In this document: positions 25,030 to 33,669 of the stretch, in pieces
Numbering within the stretch: the first letter of the stretch is position 1
Layout of the letters: each line of letters starts with the position of its first letter
Notes under the pieces: generated by a model
The model's input: the letters and a program-made list of their open reading frames with translations, nothing else
The model's database searches: none
What the model was told of the DNA's origin: nothing
Assembly: GCA_003134035.1 (NCBI GenBank)
Contig: PLAE01000085.1
Coordinates: 1 to 37,169 of the forward strand
Origin: Candidatus Velthaea versatilis
Lineage (GTDB): Bacteria > Vulcanimicrobiota > Vulcanimicrobiia > Vulcanimicrobiales > Vulcanimicrobiaceae
DNA: 37,169 nt
Direction of reading: 5' to 3'
Made by a program: the position numbers and the translations under genes

Positions 25030-25053
25030 GTGTGTCGGGTTTACCCGACACAC
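25030..25053. repeat. Palindromic hairpin after glnA (copy 1)
   Basis: Perfect 11-bp stem GTGTGTCGGGT/ACCCGACACAC with only two central bases between the arms (in practice a 4-base loop). No T-tract follows, so it is not a textbook intrinsic terminator. The same sequence, with only one change over 19 bases including the preceding CTAGGA, starts after the bchJ stop at the right edge of the window. This points to a dispersed 3'-end element, perhaps an mRNA stabiliser or Rho-assisted terminator. Confidence 0.75.
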
Positions 25054-25062
25054 GACGACGGG

Positions 25063-25102
25063 CGGCTCGGCCGAAGGCTGAACGCAACGGATTCGACGCA
25101 GT
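25063..25102. repeat. Intergenic repeat, copy B
   Basis: This stretch matches the hairpin repeat at 22491-22538: GCGGCT at the left, CGAAG, AACGC, then the exact 16-base core ACGGATTCGACGCAGT (25087-25102). The second hairpin arm is decayed here. The remaining DNA to 25222 (end of the GGDEF-EAL gene) shows nothing else. Confidence 0.6.
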
Positions 25103-25222
25103 TCGTAGACGACGTCGCATCGGAGATATTGTCATCGGGTAGGGAGACGGTTCGGGTTTGCTCACGGACTGGTGCGCTCGGCGCGCTTGGGGCGCACCCG
25201 GCTCGCCTTTCCGGCTGGCAAC

Positions 25223-28126
25223 TCAGCCGGCGTGAAATTCGTACGCCGCGTGGAGGCGCAAAAACTCGGCGAAGTGCTCCTCGGTCATCGCTCGGCTCGC
25301 GAGAAAACCTTGGAAGGCGTCGGAGCCGAAGCCGCGCAGCGCGTCGGCTTGCGCCTTGGTTTCGACGCCCGCCGCGATGACGTTGAGTCCCAAGCTGTGC
25401 GCTAGCGTTATAATCGCTTTAGCGACAGCTTGATCGCTGACGTTCGTGGCGATGCCGGCCACGAACGACCGATCGATCTTCAGCGTGTGCAGCGGAAAAT
25501 TTTTGATCGCGTTGAGCGAACTGAGGCCGGTGCCGAAGTCGTCGATCGACAACGAGACGCCCAGCGCGCGCAGTCCGTCCAGAATCGCGCCGATCGAGGT
25601 GGGTTCGGCCATCACGATACTTTCGGCTAATTCGATTTGCAGCCGGCGCGGGTTCGCGCCGTGAGCCTGTAGAGCGGCGGCGATCTGCTCGACCCAGCCG
25701 GGCTGCACGAGTTGACGTGCCGACACATTCATCGAAATTCGAAAATCCTCGTGTACGTTGGGACCGAGCGCGGCGATCCGCGCGCACACGGCATCCAAGA
25801 CGATCGCGCCGATCTCGGCGAAGAGGCGATGCGCGTCGGCGAAGGGCAGAAATTCGGCGGGCGGCAAGAGACCGCGGCGCGGATGCTGCCAGCGCACCAG
25901 CGCTTCGGCGCCGATCAGCCGGTTGGTGTGCAAACTCAGGATGGGCTGGTAGTGCACGACGATCTCGTTGCGCGTCAGCGCCGTCTGCAGTTCGGCCTCG
26001 AAGTCCAGCGCGGCGATGATCGAGCTGTGCGCGTCGGCGCGAAAGATGCGGAACAGATTGCGTCCGCTCTGTTTGGCGGCGTACATCGCGCTGTCGGCCT
26101 TGCGGATGAGCTCCTCTCCGGTCGTGCCGTCGGCCGGATACATGCTGATCCCAATGCTCGCCCCGACACTGACCGAGTCGTCGTCGAGCGCGATCGGCTG
26201 ACCGATGGCATGCAGCAGCCGCGCCGCGATGCGGGCGGCCTCGATGCCGGCGTGCGCGGTCGCGCAAACTAGCACGAACTCATCGCCGCCGACGCGGCTG
26301 GCCGTGTCTCCGGCGCGCAGCGCGTCCGCGATGCGTTCGCCGGTGACGGCCAGAACGCGGTCGCCGGCCGCATGGCCGCGGGTGTCGTTGATGAGTTTGA
26401 AGCGGTCGAGATCGAGATAGAGGACGATGACTTCGGTCTGGGCGCGCTTCGCCACCGCGATCGCATGGGTCAGCCGCTCGGCCAGCAGCGTGCGGTTCGG
26501 CAAATTCGTCATCGGGTCGTGATGCGCCAGATGTTCGAGTCTCGCGGCGGCGGCGGCCAGGAGTTCGGCTGCAACTTTGCTGTCTTCGATGTCCGTCGCA
26601 GTGCCGATCCACTTGAGCGCCTCGCCGGCGGATTCGTCGAAGGGCACGGCCTGAACGGCATGCCAGCGATACACGCCGTCGCGACGCCGAAAGCGCGCTT
26701 CGCAGACGAACCCGGCGTCCGGGGCGCACTCGCGCATTTCGCCGAGCGCGGCTTGGTCCTCGGGGTGCACGACCGCGGCGGTGCCCGCTGTGCACGCCGC
26801 CGCGACATCGGATCCGCTGAACTCGGACCAGCGGCGATTGACGTACTCGATCGAGCCGTCGGGACCGGTCACCCAGACGAGTTGCGGCATCGAGTCGGAT
26901 AGCGCTCGGTAGCGGGCTTCACTTTGCGCGAGCGCGGCCTGGGTAGACTTCAGATCGTGGATGCCGGTTGCCGTGTCGAGCCAACGGGGCGGTGCGTCGG
27001 GGGCACTGGGCAGCATCGTCGTCTGCGACAAAAACCAGCGATAAACCCCATCCCGTCCGCGCAGCCGCATCTCGAACTGCTCCGAGCGCGCCACGCCCTC
27101 GGTGAACGCCGCGCGGCTGGCGTCGACGACGGCCAAGTCGCTGGGATGCACGAAGTCGCGCCAGCCGAACCCCAAGGCTGAGCCCACGCTCGAACCCGTA
27201 TACTCGCTCCAAAAGGGACTTGCGTAGTCGATAAAGCCGTCGGCGGTGCGGATCGCGATGATGTTCCCCATCGCATCGAGAATCGCGCGCGTTTCGCTTG
27301 CGACTTTGTAGTCGTGAATATCGAGACACGAGCCGACCCATTCGGCGATCGCGCCCGTTTCGTCGCGAGTCGGCGTTGCCCGCACGACGTGCCAGCGGTA
27401 CATCCCGTCGGCGTGGCGGCGCACCCGGCACTGTAGCTCGAAGGAGAGCCCGGCTTCCAGCGCGGTCGACCAGGCGGCGAGCGCAGCTCCGACGTCGTCG
27501 GGATCAAGCGCCGCGGACCACGCTGCGGCATCGAATCCGTCGACGGCGCAAGCGGTGAACGCATACCAGGCGGAATTGAAATAGGCGTTGCGTCCATCGG
27601 CGTCGGCGATCCAGACGATGTGCGGCATCGCCTCGGCCAGCAACCGATGGCGGCGCTCGCCGGCCGCCCGCAGCGCATCGCGCTCGGCCAGAAACGCTAC
27701 GTCGGCGGCACCGGTTATGCCGTCGCGCCAACGGAGCTGCTGCTCGATCGACGCGACGAGCTCGCGCGTGTCGAACGGTTTGCTCAGAAAATCTTGCACG
27801 CCCGCTTCGAGTGCGATGATCCGCTCGTTAACCTCGGAGTGGCTGGTCAACATCACGATCGGGATGCCGCGCGTTTCCGGCTGCGCGCGCAGTTCGTGCA
27901 CCGCGCTGCGGCCGTCCATGACGGGCATGAGCCAATCGAGCAAGACGACGTCGGGCCGTTCCCGCCGCACAGCCTCGCAGGCGAGCTTACCGTTTTCGAC
28001 CGCGACGACGCGGAAATTCTCGCGCGTCAGGACCCGCTGCAGCACCAGGCGCGTGCTCACATCGTCCTCGGCGATCACGATGGTACCGCGCGACGCGGGC
28101 GGTACCATCGCAGCAGTCGCTGTCAT
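25223..28126 (-). CDS. REC-PAS-PAS-PAS-GGDEF-EAL cyclic-di-GMP signalling protein
   Basis: 967-residue cytoplasmic hybrid response regulator. REC domain at 14-130 with D21/D22, phosphoacceptor D64 (VLLDWLMP), T94 and K116 (SKPF). Three PAS_3-like sensor domains follow (about 157-275, 280-393, 400-515), each ending in the W.G...DI (or similar) pattern. GGDEF cyclase at 530-695 has an intact GGDEF (613-617) and a product-inhibition I-site RAGD (604-607). EAL phosphodiesterase at 705-960 has EAL (741-743), MNVSARQ, ELAES, DDFGTGLSS and KIDRSFV; the usual AEGVET reads AAGVET. No partner kinase is adjacent. I start at 28126, which removes 80 non-REC residues. It diverges from the MalT-like and HD-GYP genes. 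Confidence 0.92.
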   Translation of the reverse strand: MTATAAMVPPASRGTIVIAEDDVSTRLVLQRVLTRENFRVVAVENGKLACEAVRRERPDVVLLDWLMPVMDGRSAVHELRAQPETRGIPIVMLTSHSEVNERIIALEAGVQDFLSKPFDTRELVASIEQQLRWRDGITGAADVAFLAERDALRAAGERRHRLLAEAMPHIVWIADADGRNAYFNSAWYAFTACAVDGFDAAAWSAALDPDDVGAALAAWSTALEAGLSFELQCRVRRHADGMYRWHVVRATPTRDETGAIAEWVGSCLDIHDYKVASETRAILDAMGNIIAIRTADGFIDYASPFWSEYTGSSVGSALGFGWRDFVHPSDLAVVDASRAAFTEGVARSEQFEMRLRGRDGVYRWFLSQTTMLPSAPDAPPRWLDTATGIHDLKSTQAALAQSEARYRALSDSMPQLVWVTGPDGSIEYVNRRWSEFSGSDVAAACTAGTAAVVHPEDQAALGEMRECAPDAGFVCEARFRRRDGVYRWHAVQAVPFDESAGEALKWIGTATDIEDSKVAAELLAAAAARLEHLAHHDPMTNLPNRTLLAERLTHAIAVAKRAQTEVIVLYLDLDRFKLINDTRGHAAGDRVLAVTGERIADALRAGDTASRVGGDEFVLVCATAHAGIEAARIAARLLHAIGQPIALDDDSVSVGASIGISMYPADGTTGEELIRKADSAMYAAKQSGRNLFRIFRADAHSSIIAALDFEAELQTALTRNEIVVHYQPILSLHTNRLIGAEALVRWQHPRRGLLPPAEFLPFADAHRLFAEIGAIVLDAVCARIAALGPNVHEDFRISMNVSARQLVQPGWVEQIAAALQAHGANPRRLQIELAESIVMAEPTSIGAILDGLRALGVSLSIDDFGTGLSSLNAIKNFPLHTLKIDRSFVAGIATNVSDQAVAKAIITLAHSLGLNVIAAGVETKAQADALRGFGSDAFQGFLASRAMTEEHFAEFLRLHAAYEFHAG

Positions 28127-28457
28127 GCTCGTGGGTTGACTTCGTCGACGGCCCCGCACGTTGCGCCCGAATTGGAGGCACGCGCCGGGCATTCCCGAGT
28201 CATCAGCAATGCTAAGCGAAACATTTCGTCCTTTGATCGACCTTGGTAAACGGCGCGTAAATGACGACTCGCCTCTCACACCCGATACCTGGCTATCGGT
28301 CTTTGCGGCAGCGCTGTTTACTTGCCAGCGCCCTCGCGCGCGGTGGCCGCAACATGCGCACGTCAACTTTACGTCGGCCCGGCGCCCCGAGCTTTCAATG
28401 CAAGTCGGGAAATGTTAAGCTAAAGTTTGTGAACGAAGCCCGAATTTCCGGCGCCGC
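28127..28457. promoter_or_regulatory. Divergent intergenic region of the cyclic-di-GMP genes
   Basis: 331 bp between the start of the GGDEF-EAL gene and the GTG of the MalT-like regulator. It holds several A+T-rich patches (about 28205-28270 and 28405-28435), as expected for two divergent promoters. AAACATTT (28220-28227) and AAATGTTAAGC (28411-28421) form a loose inverted pair that could be a shared binding site. I see no gene inside. Confidence 0.35.
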
Positions 28458-31082
28458 GTGTCTCCGCTTCTTGTGACCCAACCCAGCGCGCAAGCGTTGC
28501 TGTCGTTGGCTCGCGCGCGGGTGTACCAACGCTTGCAGCGCGCGATCAGTTTTCCGATTTTGGTCGTCTGTGCTCCGACGGGCTTCGGCAAGAGCACCGT
28601 CGTGCGCGAATTTTGTTCCGCGGACGGACATGCGTTTCGGTGTCTGCAATTAGCGACCAATCACGACGATCGGCTCGGCTTCATGCGCGAGTTCGCAAAT
28701 TGCCTCGGCGATCGCGTTCCGGCGCTGCTGACATCGCTCGTGGGTATGTCCGACATCATCCATCGAGCCGACGAGGCACCCAAGAAGATTGCGACCTGGG
28801 CGGCCGGACATCTCGAAACGATCGAACTCACGATCATGATCGACGGCCTGCGCGGCGTCACCGATGAGCTGTTGTTCGCGCTGCTCACCGAGCTCGTCGA
28901 CCAAACCGCGCACACGCGCATTCGCTGGATCCTCGTCGCGGAAACACCCGATCGCTTTCCCATCGCGCGCTGGCTCGCCAACGAGCGCATGGATTTGCCG
29001 CTCGATGAAACCGATCTGTCGCTCACCTTCGAGGACTTGAGCTCGGCGGTCGAGCAATCCAGCGCGTCGATTTCACGCGCGTCGCTCCGTGCGCTGTGTC
29101 GCACGACCGGAAACTCGCCTGCGTCGATCGCGCTTGCCCTCAGCGACCCGTCGACCTTGCCCGGGTTCGTCGGCGACGAGCACGTGCACCCGTTCGAATT
29201 TTTTGCCCGGCGTGCGCTGGCCGCGCGTCCGGAAACGGAACGTCGCTTCTTACTCGAATCGTGTCTGTTTGAATGTTTCGATGCCCAACTGCTCGAGGCG
29301 GCGGGGTGGAGCGACGCGCAACCGATGCTCGACCGGTTGCACGACGGCGGCGCTTTCTTGTATGCCGAAGCCGGCGGTTCGTATCGGTATCACAAGCAAT
29401 TCCGGTCCTTCTTGGAAGACCGCCTGCGCGCCGCTGCCGGCGGCTTATACCAGCGTGTCGGCGCGGCCTCGGCCGTGGTGTGCGGGCGCCTCGGCCGCTG
29501 GCCGGATGCGCTGCGGCTTTACACGGATTTGCAGGCGGCGACACCGCTGGTGCAATTGCTGAGCGAACATGGCTTCGAGTTGATGGACCGCGGCGAAGCC
29601 GCCAGCATCTCTCGGGCGCTGGCGGCGCTGGGAGACGCCGATTTCGCGGCCTTTCCGGTCGCTCTCGCCGTTAAGGCCAGTTTCGAGTCGCTGCACGGTA
29701 ATTTCGATGTCGCCGAAGCCTGGTTTCGGCACGCGATCAGCGTGGTTGAGCCCCAGGCGCGTGGTGCGATCGTCTTTCGTTTTGCGACCGATCTCGTCCG
29801 CCGAGATCGGCGCGACGCGATCGACTTGCTCGTGCCGATCGTCGCCGAAGGCGGCCACGAACTGGCGCTGGCGGTGTCCCTGGCCGGCCTGCTCGCGACG
29901 GCGTACGCGACGCACGGGCAACGAGCCGCGGCTGCGCAAACGATCGAATGCGCACTCGACCAATTGCACGCCGTCGACGATCCGGCGGTCCGGGCGAAAG
30001 TGTACTTTCAGGCCGGCTACGTCGCGTTTTTCGCCACCGAGCCCGAGCGGGCCAAAGACTTTGCGCACCGGGCCCTCGAAACCGCGCTGGCGTCGCATCT
30101 CTACGATATCGCGGCGCGCGCCCTGAGCATTCTTTATAACGTCGCGATGGATTACGAAGACGACGTCGGGGCCGGCAAGCTCTATCTCGATGTGCTCGCG
30201 AGCTGCAGCGCGAAAGCCGGCAGCCGGCACCTCTTGATCTACGCGACCCTCGCGCAGTTCGAGATCGAGGTCTTTCGCGGTAATTTGCGCGAGAGCGCTC
30301 GTCTCGATGCGATGCTGCGAACGCTCGAGGTGGATTACTCGGTCTACGCGAGCGAAATGCTGCTGCCCGCTCAGGCCTTGCGAGCAACGTGGACGGGCGA
30401 TTTTCATCGCGCGTACCGGCTCATCGCCACGACCGCCGAAGCGCAGATCACGCCGACTCGTCAGTCGCAGCGCTATGCCGAGATCGCACTCTACGCCGCC
30501 GCAGCGGGCCTGCGCGCCGAGGCGACCGTCGCCGTTCGCGCGGCGCTCGCATTGTTGGCATCCAAGGATCAAGCCGGTGATGAATCGGTCGTGCTCAGCA
30601 AAGCCTACATCGCCTTGGCGCTCGATCTGCTTGGCCGTCACCGGCGAGCGGCGCGCGTCCTGTCGACGGTGAAGTGCTCAACCGATTTAACGCCGCGCCG
30701 GCGCGAGTTGCTGCACGCAATCCGCGCCGTCAACGCTCGCTGGGCGGCGGGCCGCTACTCCTCGGACCTGCGCGATGCCCTCGAACAGCTCGACGCCAGC
30801 GATTTTGGCGGCATCGCGCGGCTCATCGAAGCGTTGCCGCTGCCCGAAACGTTTCGCGGGCAATTCGCTGTTCTGACCGCGGCCGAGCGTGAGGTCCTCG
30901 TCCACTTGTCGGCAGGCTTGGATTTGTCGGAGATTGCCGTGGTGTCCGGACACAACGTCGGATCGGTCGAAGGGCTCACGCGTGCGCTATGCCGGAAGCT
31001 GGGCTGCACGAGCCTGCGGCATGCCGTGGCGCTGGCCCAAAGCTGCGACGTGCTGCAAACGAGCGCCGCCCATGCCGGCTAA
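28458..31082 (+). CDS. MalT-like ATP-dependent transcriptional regulator (LuxR family)
   Basis: 874-residue regulator of the LAL/STAND type. N-terminal NTPase with Walker A CAPTGFGKST (38-47) and a Walker B-like TIMIDGL near 122-128; winged-helix region with YRYHKQFRSFLEDRLR (about 311-326); a long array of TPR-like helices (about 345-780); and a C-terminal LuxR-type helix-turn-helix (about 812-868) beginning LTAAEREVLVHLSAGLDLSE. Such proteins oligomerise and activate transcription when a small ligand binds the TPR superhelix. The Walker B lacks the usual second acid (IDG rather than DD). The start is a GTG with no strong ribosome-binding site. Its last 11 bases overlap the HD-GYP gene, so they are coupled. 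Ligand unknown. Confidence 0.85.
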   Translation: MSPLLVTQPSAQALLSLARARVYQRLQRAISFPILVVCAPTGFGKSTVVREFCSADGHAFRCLQLATNHDDRLGFMREFANCLGDRVPALLTSLVGMSDIIHRADEAPKKIATWAAGHLETIELTIMIDGLRGVTDELLFALLTELVDQTAHTRIRWILVAETPDRFPIARWLANERMDLPLDETDLSLTFEDLSSAVEQSSASISRASLRALCRTTGNSPASIALALSDPSTLPGFVGDEHVHPFEFFARRALAARPETERRFLLESCLFECFDAQLLEAAGWSDAQPMLDRLHDGGAFLYAEAGGSYRYHKQFRSFLEDRLRAAAGGLYQRVGAASAVVCGRLGRWPDALRLYTDLQAATPLVQLLSEHGFELMDRGEAASISRALAALGDADFAAFPVALAVKASFESLHGNFDVAEAWFRHAISVVEPQARGAIVFRFATDLVRRDRRDAIDLLVPIVAEGGHELALAVSLAGLLATAYATHGQRAAAAQTIECALDQLHAVDDPAVRAKVYFQAGYVAFFATEPERAKDFAHRALETALASHLYDIAARALSILYNVAMDYEDDVGAGKLYLDVLASCSAKAGSRHLLIYATLAQFEIEVFRGNLRESARLDAMLRTLEVDYSVYASEMLLPAQALRATWTGDFHRAYRLIATTAEAQITPTRQSQRYAEIALYAAAAGLRAEATVAVRAALALLASKDQAGDESVVLSKAYIALALDLLGRHRRAARVLSTVKCSTDLTPRRRELLHAIRAVNARWAAGRYSSDLRDALEQLDASDFGGIARLIEALPLPETFRGQFAVLTAAEREVLVHLSAGLDLSEIAVVSGHNVGSVEGLTRALCRKLGCTSLRHAVALAQSCDVLQTSAAHAG

Positions 31083-32070
31083 ACAGACGCTGCCGAGTCG
31101 CTGGACGCCGCCGCTGCAGGGGCGCGACGACCGCACGGCGATCGCCGGCGCGGTCCGCGCGAAGAGGTATGCCGTCGCCGCGGCCATGCTGCAGCGCGTG
31201 GTGCGCCGGCCCGAGATCAACGTCGGTATCGAGCTCACCGCGTTGTCTTTCGCCGAGCGCTTCGCCGACTCGATCGCCAGCGGCGACTGGTCGACGCTCG
31301 TGGGCTGGATCGACGGCGTCTGCGACAAGTATGCTGAAATGCCGGTCATACCGCGCTTGCTATGCGCCGGAACGTCGGCGACGATGGCCGTGGTTAGCGA
31401 ACTTGGGCTGGCCGGCCACAAGGCCGAGTTAACCGCGGTCGCCGAGGAGATCGAGCGGATCGCACGCCGGCCGCGCGCGTCCGCGGCACTTGTCGCCACC
31501 GACACGCTCGATGAAATCGACGTCTTGCTGGGCGAACTCGTCGCTCGGCTCGAAGCGTCCGATCCGTTGACGGCCGAACACTCGCGGGCGGTCGGGGTCT
31601 GGTGCGCGCGCATCGGTAAGCGCATGGCGCTATCGCGTTCGGAAACGATCTATGTCTCGCGCTGCGGGTTGATCCACGATATCGGCAAAATGACGACGCC
31701 GCCCGAGATTCTCAACGCGCCCCGCCGGCTGACCCAAAATGAGATGAACGTGATGCGGCGGCATGCCGAAGCCGGCGGCGCGATGATCGCGGCGATTCCG
31801 CTGCTCGCGCACCACACGCCCGCCGTGCGCGGACATCACGAACGCCTCGACGGACGCGGTTATCCCGACGGCTTGGGCGCGACGCACATCCCGCTCTCGG
31901 CGCGGATCGTCGCGGTGGCGGATTCTTTCAACGCGATGATCGGGAATCGGCCCTATCGCTTGCCGATGCGTCCGACGACCGCGCTCGAAGAACTGCAGCG
32001 TCACGCCGGCACGCAGTTCGATCCGGACGTCATCGACGCGATGAACGACGTGCTCACCAAGCGTCTGTAG
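31072..32070 (+). CDS. HD-GYP domain cyclic-di-GMP phosphodiesterase
   Basis: 332-residue protein. An Ala/Arg-rich helical N-terminus (1-140) resembles the TPR-like end of the upstream regulator rather than a known sensor. The HD-GYP domain (about 145-332) is complete: H170 (TAEHSRAVG), H202-D203 (IHDIGK), H231 (RHAEAGG), H255-H256 (GHHERLDG), GYP at 263-265 and ARIVAVADSFNAM. All metal ligands are present, so it should hydrolyse cyclic-di-GMP. It starts inside the last codons of the MalT-like gene (11-base overlap). With the REC-GGDEF-EAL protein upstream, synthesis and breakdown of the messenger are encoded side by side. Confidence 0.92.
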   Translation: MPAKQTLPSRWTPPLQGRDDRTAIAGAVRAKRYAVAAAMLQRVVRRPEINVGIELTALSFAERFADSIASGDWSTLVGWIDGVCDKYAEMPVIPRLLCAGTSATMAVVSELGLAGHKAELTAVAEEIERIARRPRASAALVATDTLDEIDVLLGELVARLEASDPLTAEHSRAVGVWCARIGKRMALSRSETIYVSRCGLIHDIGKMTTPPEILNAPRRLTQNEMNVMRRHAEAGGAMIAAIPLLAHHTPAVRGHHERLDGRGYPDGLGATHIPLSARIVAVADSFNAMIGNRPYRLPMRPTTALEELQRHAGTQFDPDVIDAMNDVLTKRL

Positions 32071-32274
32071 CTCAGGCGTGCGTGGTACGCAGCGTTCAAC
32101 TGGTGTCGCCGAAGTTACCCGTTCTGAGCGGATCGACAAACAATCGCTATCGGTCATAAAGTTTCGGTCCTCCGCGCCCGAGTACTGTTACAACGAGCGG
32201 CGGATGCGTCATTGACGTTCCGCCAACCGAAAGGGCACGGCCGCGATTTCATTTAGAGAGCGGAGGTCTTGCCT

Positions 32275-32316
32275 ATGTACCGATCTTCGTTCGTTCTGAA
32301 CTGCGCTCTGCTCTGA
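32275..32316 (+). CDS. 13-codon leader-like ORF with a strong ribosome-binding site
   Basis: ATG at 32275 lies seven bases after a full GGAGGT (32262-32267), the best Shine-Dalgarno in this intergenic region. It encodes MYRSSFVLNCALL and stops at TGA (32314-32316). That TGA overlaps GAGGT, the probable ribosome-binding site of the 48-codon ORF starting at 32329, which is in the same frame. It may be a leader peptide controlling the downstream ORF, or the first exon-like piece of a gene broken by a nonsense change. Confidence 0.4.
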   Translation: MYRSSFVLNCALL

Positions 32317-32328
32317 GGTAAATCGCTG

Positions 32329-32475
32329 ATGATCGCCCTTCTGCTGGCCCTGCTGTCGATGTTCTCCGGTGCGGGTTCGCATGGTGCGCAATCCGCGACA
32401 CGCGCCTCGGTTGCCCCCTTGAGCCACCTGCAGGCGAACCCGCGGCCGTTGACGGGTCATCCGCTCGCGGGCTAA
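32329..32475 (+). CDS. Candidate small secreted peptide
   Basis: 48-residue ORF too short for usual gene calls. The N-terminus MIALLLALLSMFSGAGS is a strong hydrophobic segment without a basic start, followed by a hydrophilic part with Ser, Thr, His and Pro (ATRASVAPLSHLQANPRPL). A GAGGT lies 10 bases upstream. Read through the TGA at 32314, it would join the preceding 13 codons, which would supply the missing basic residue (MYRSSFV) of a signal peptide. Either a small exported peptide or a decayed one. No family recognised. Confidence 0.4.
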   Translation: MIALLLALLSMFSGAGSHGAQSATRASVAPLSHLQANPRPLTGHPLAG

Positions 32476-32592
32476 TTCCTCGCTCAGCCTGCGGACAGCG
32501 CATATCGATGTGAAGATTCGTTGAAGAACATGTGCACGACCGAAGCCTGATTCTTCCGGCGTTCTTCGACTGCTCCGTGTACCGTAGTTTGC

Positions 32593-33669
32593 ATGGGAAT
32601 CTACGACGACGCGCCGCGCATCGTTATTTGGGAGATGACCCGGGCCTGTGCTCTGGCGTGCGTTCACTGCCGCGCGAAAGCGATTCCGCGGCGCGATCCA
32701 CGGGAACTTTCGACGGCCGAGGCGTTCGAGCTCATCGATGACGTCGTGGCGCTGGGTGGACCGATCTTCATCCTTACCGGCGGCGACCCGTTCATGCGCC
32801 CCGATCTCTTCGAGATCGTCGCCTACGCGGCGAAGCGCAACCTGCGGGTCGCCGTTTCGCCTAGCGGCACCGCGCGCCTAACGCCGGGGGCGCTCGAGAA
32901 GCTCGCGGCGGCCGGCTGCGAGCGCATGTCGCTGAGCATCGACGGTCCGGATGCCGCCACCCACGATGCGTTCAGGGGCGTCAACGGTGCCTTCGAGCGA
33001 ACGATCGCGGCGGCCGGACACGCGCGCGCGGCGGGGATCGGCCTGCAGATCAATACGACGATCGCGCGTCACAATCATACGCGCATCAACGATATCGCCG
33101 CGCTCGTGGGCCGCGTCGACGCGGCGGTGTGGTCGGCGTTCTTTCTGGTGCCGACCGGCCGCGCGCAGGTGGCGGACTGTCTCGATGCCGACGGCTTCGA
33201 GGCGGCGTTCGCCGACCTGTATGCGGTTTGGCTGCGCGCGCCGTTCATGGTCACGACGACCGAAGCACCGCATTTCCGCCGTTTCGTCACCCAACATCTG
33301 TCGGCAATGCCGCTCGCGGAGCGGCCGCAGAAGGCGGATCACTTCCGCTTTCCGGCGATCGGGGACGGCAAGGGATTCGTTTTCGTATCCCACACCGGCG
33401 ACATCTGTCCGAGCGGCTTTCTGCCGATCGTCGCCGGGAACGTGCGGCAGGAAGAGCTGCTCGACGTGTATCGCAACGATCCGGCGTTTATCCGGTTGCG
33501 CGACCCCGATCGGACGGAGGGCAAGTGCGGCAAGTGCGATTACCGTTTCATGTGCGGCGGTTCGCGCGCCCGCGCCTACGGTTTCTCCGGCGATCCGTTC
33601 GGTTCCGAACCGTGCTGCAGCTATCAATCGCCTGAATATCTCGCTTCGCTTGAAAGTGTGCCGGCATGA
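32593..33669 (+). CDS. Radical SAM/SPASM protein, TIGR04053/AhbD-like
   Basis: 358-residue radical SAM enzyme. The cluster motif is C19-x3-C23-x2-C26 (TRACALACVHCRAKA), with the HCRA.A ending seen in heme-pathway AhbD and in the TIGR04053 group. LTGGDPFMRPDLFE (58-71) is the SAM-binding GGxP-like loop, here GGDP. The C-terminal SPASM-type region has SHTGDICPSG, then GKCGKCDYRFMCGGSRARAYG and PCCSY, enough Cys for an auxiliary 4Fe-4S cluster. AhbD makes heme from Fe-coproporphyrin III by decarboxylation; TIGR04053 proteins have no firm function. It is coupled by ATGA to the AhbC/NirJ-like gene and shares a tight run with bchE, which suggests tetrapyrrole work. The exact reaction is open. Confidence 0.82.
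   Translation: MGIYDDAPRIVIWEMTRACALACVHCRAKAIPRRDPRELSTAEAFELIDDVVALGGPIFILTGGDPFMRPDLFEIVAYAAKRNLRVAVSPSGTARLTPGALEKLAAAGCERMSLSIDGPDAATHDAFRGVNGAFERTIAAAGHARAAGIGLQINTTIARHNHTRINDIAALVGRVDAAVWSAFFLVPTGRAQVADCLDADGFEAAFADLYAVWLRAPFMVTTTEAPHFRRFVTQHLSAMPLAERPQKADHFRFPAIGDGKGFVFVSHTGDICPSGFLPIVAGNVRQEELLDVYRNDPAFIRLRDPDRTEGKCGKCDYRFMCGGSRARAYGFSGDPFGSEPCCSYQSPEYLASLESVPA

Larger units (their letters stand above)
32071..32592. other. Intergenic region with two tiny ORFs
   Basis: 520 bp between the HD-GYP stop and the first radical SAM gene. It is less G+C-rich than the genes around. Apart from the two tiny ORFs listed separately (32275-32316 and 32329-32475), it shows no gene. The A+T-richer stretch at 32140-32200 (GGTCATAAAGTTTC) could hold a promoter for the tiny ORFs, and 32510-32592 one for the radical SAM run, but no box can be assigned with confidence. 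Confidence 0.4.

Noticed and set aside
25030-25053. Intrinsic terminator of glnA
   Set aside because: The hairpin is strong but lacks a following T-tract and has almost no loop; listed as a repeat instead.
32209-32667. Minus-strand ORF of 152 codons across the radical SAM promoter region
   Set aside because: Very Arg-rich, overlaps the start of the first radical SAM gene and shows no family pattern.
32329-33669. RiPP precursor peptide plus SPASM maturase
   Set aside because: The small peptide has a signal-peptide-like start and no Cys-rich or repeated core; the adjacent enzymes fit heme-type families better. Kept only as a remote possibility.
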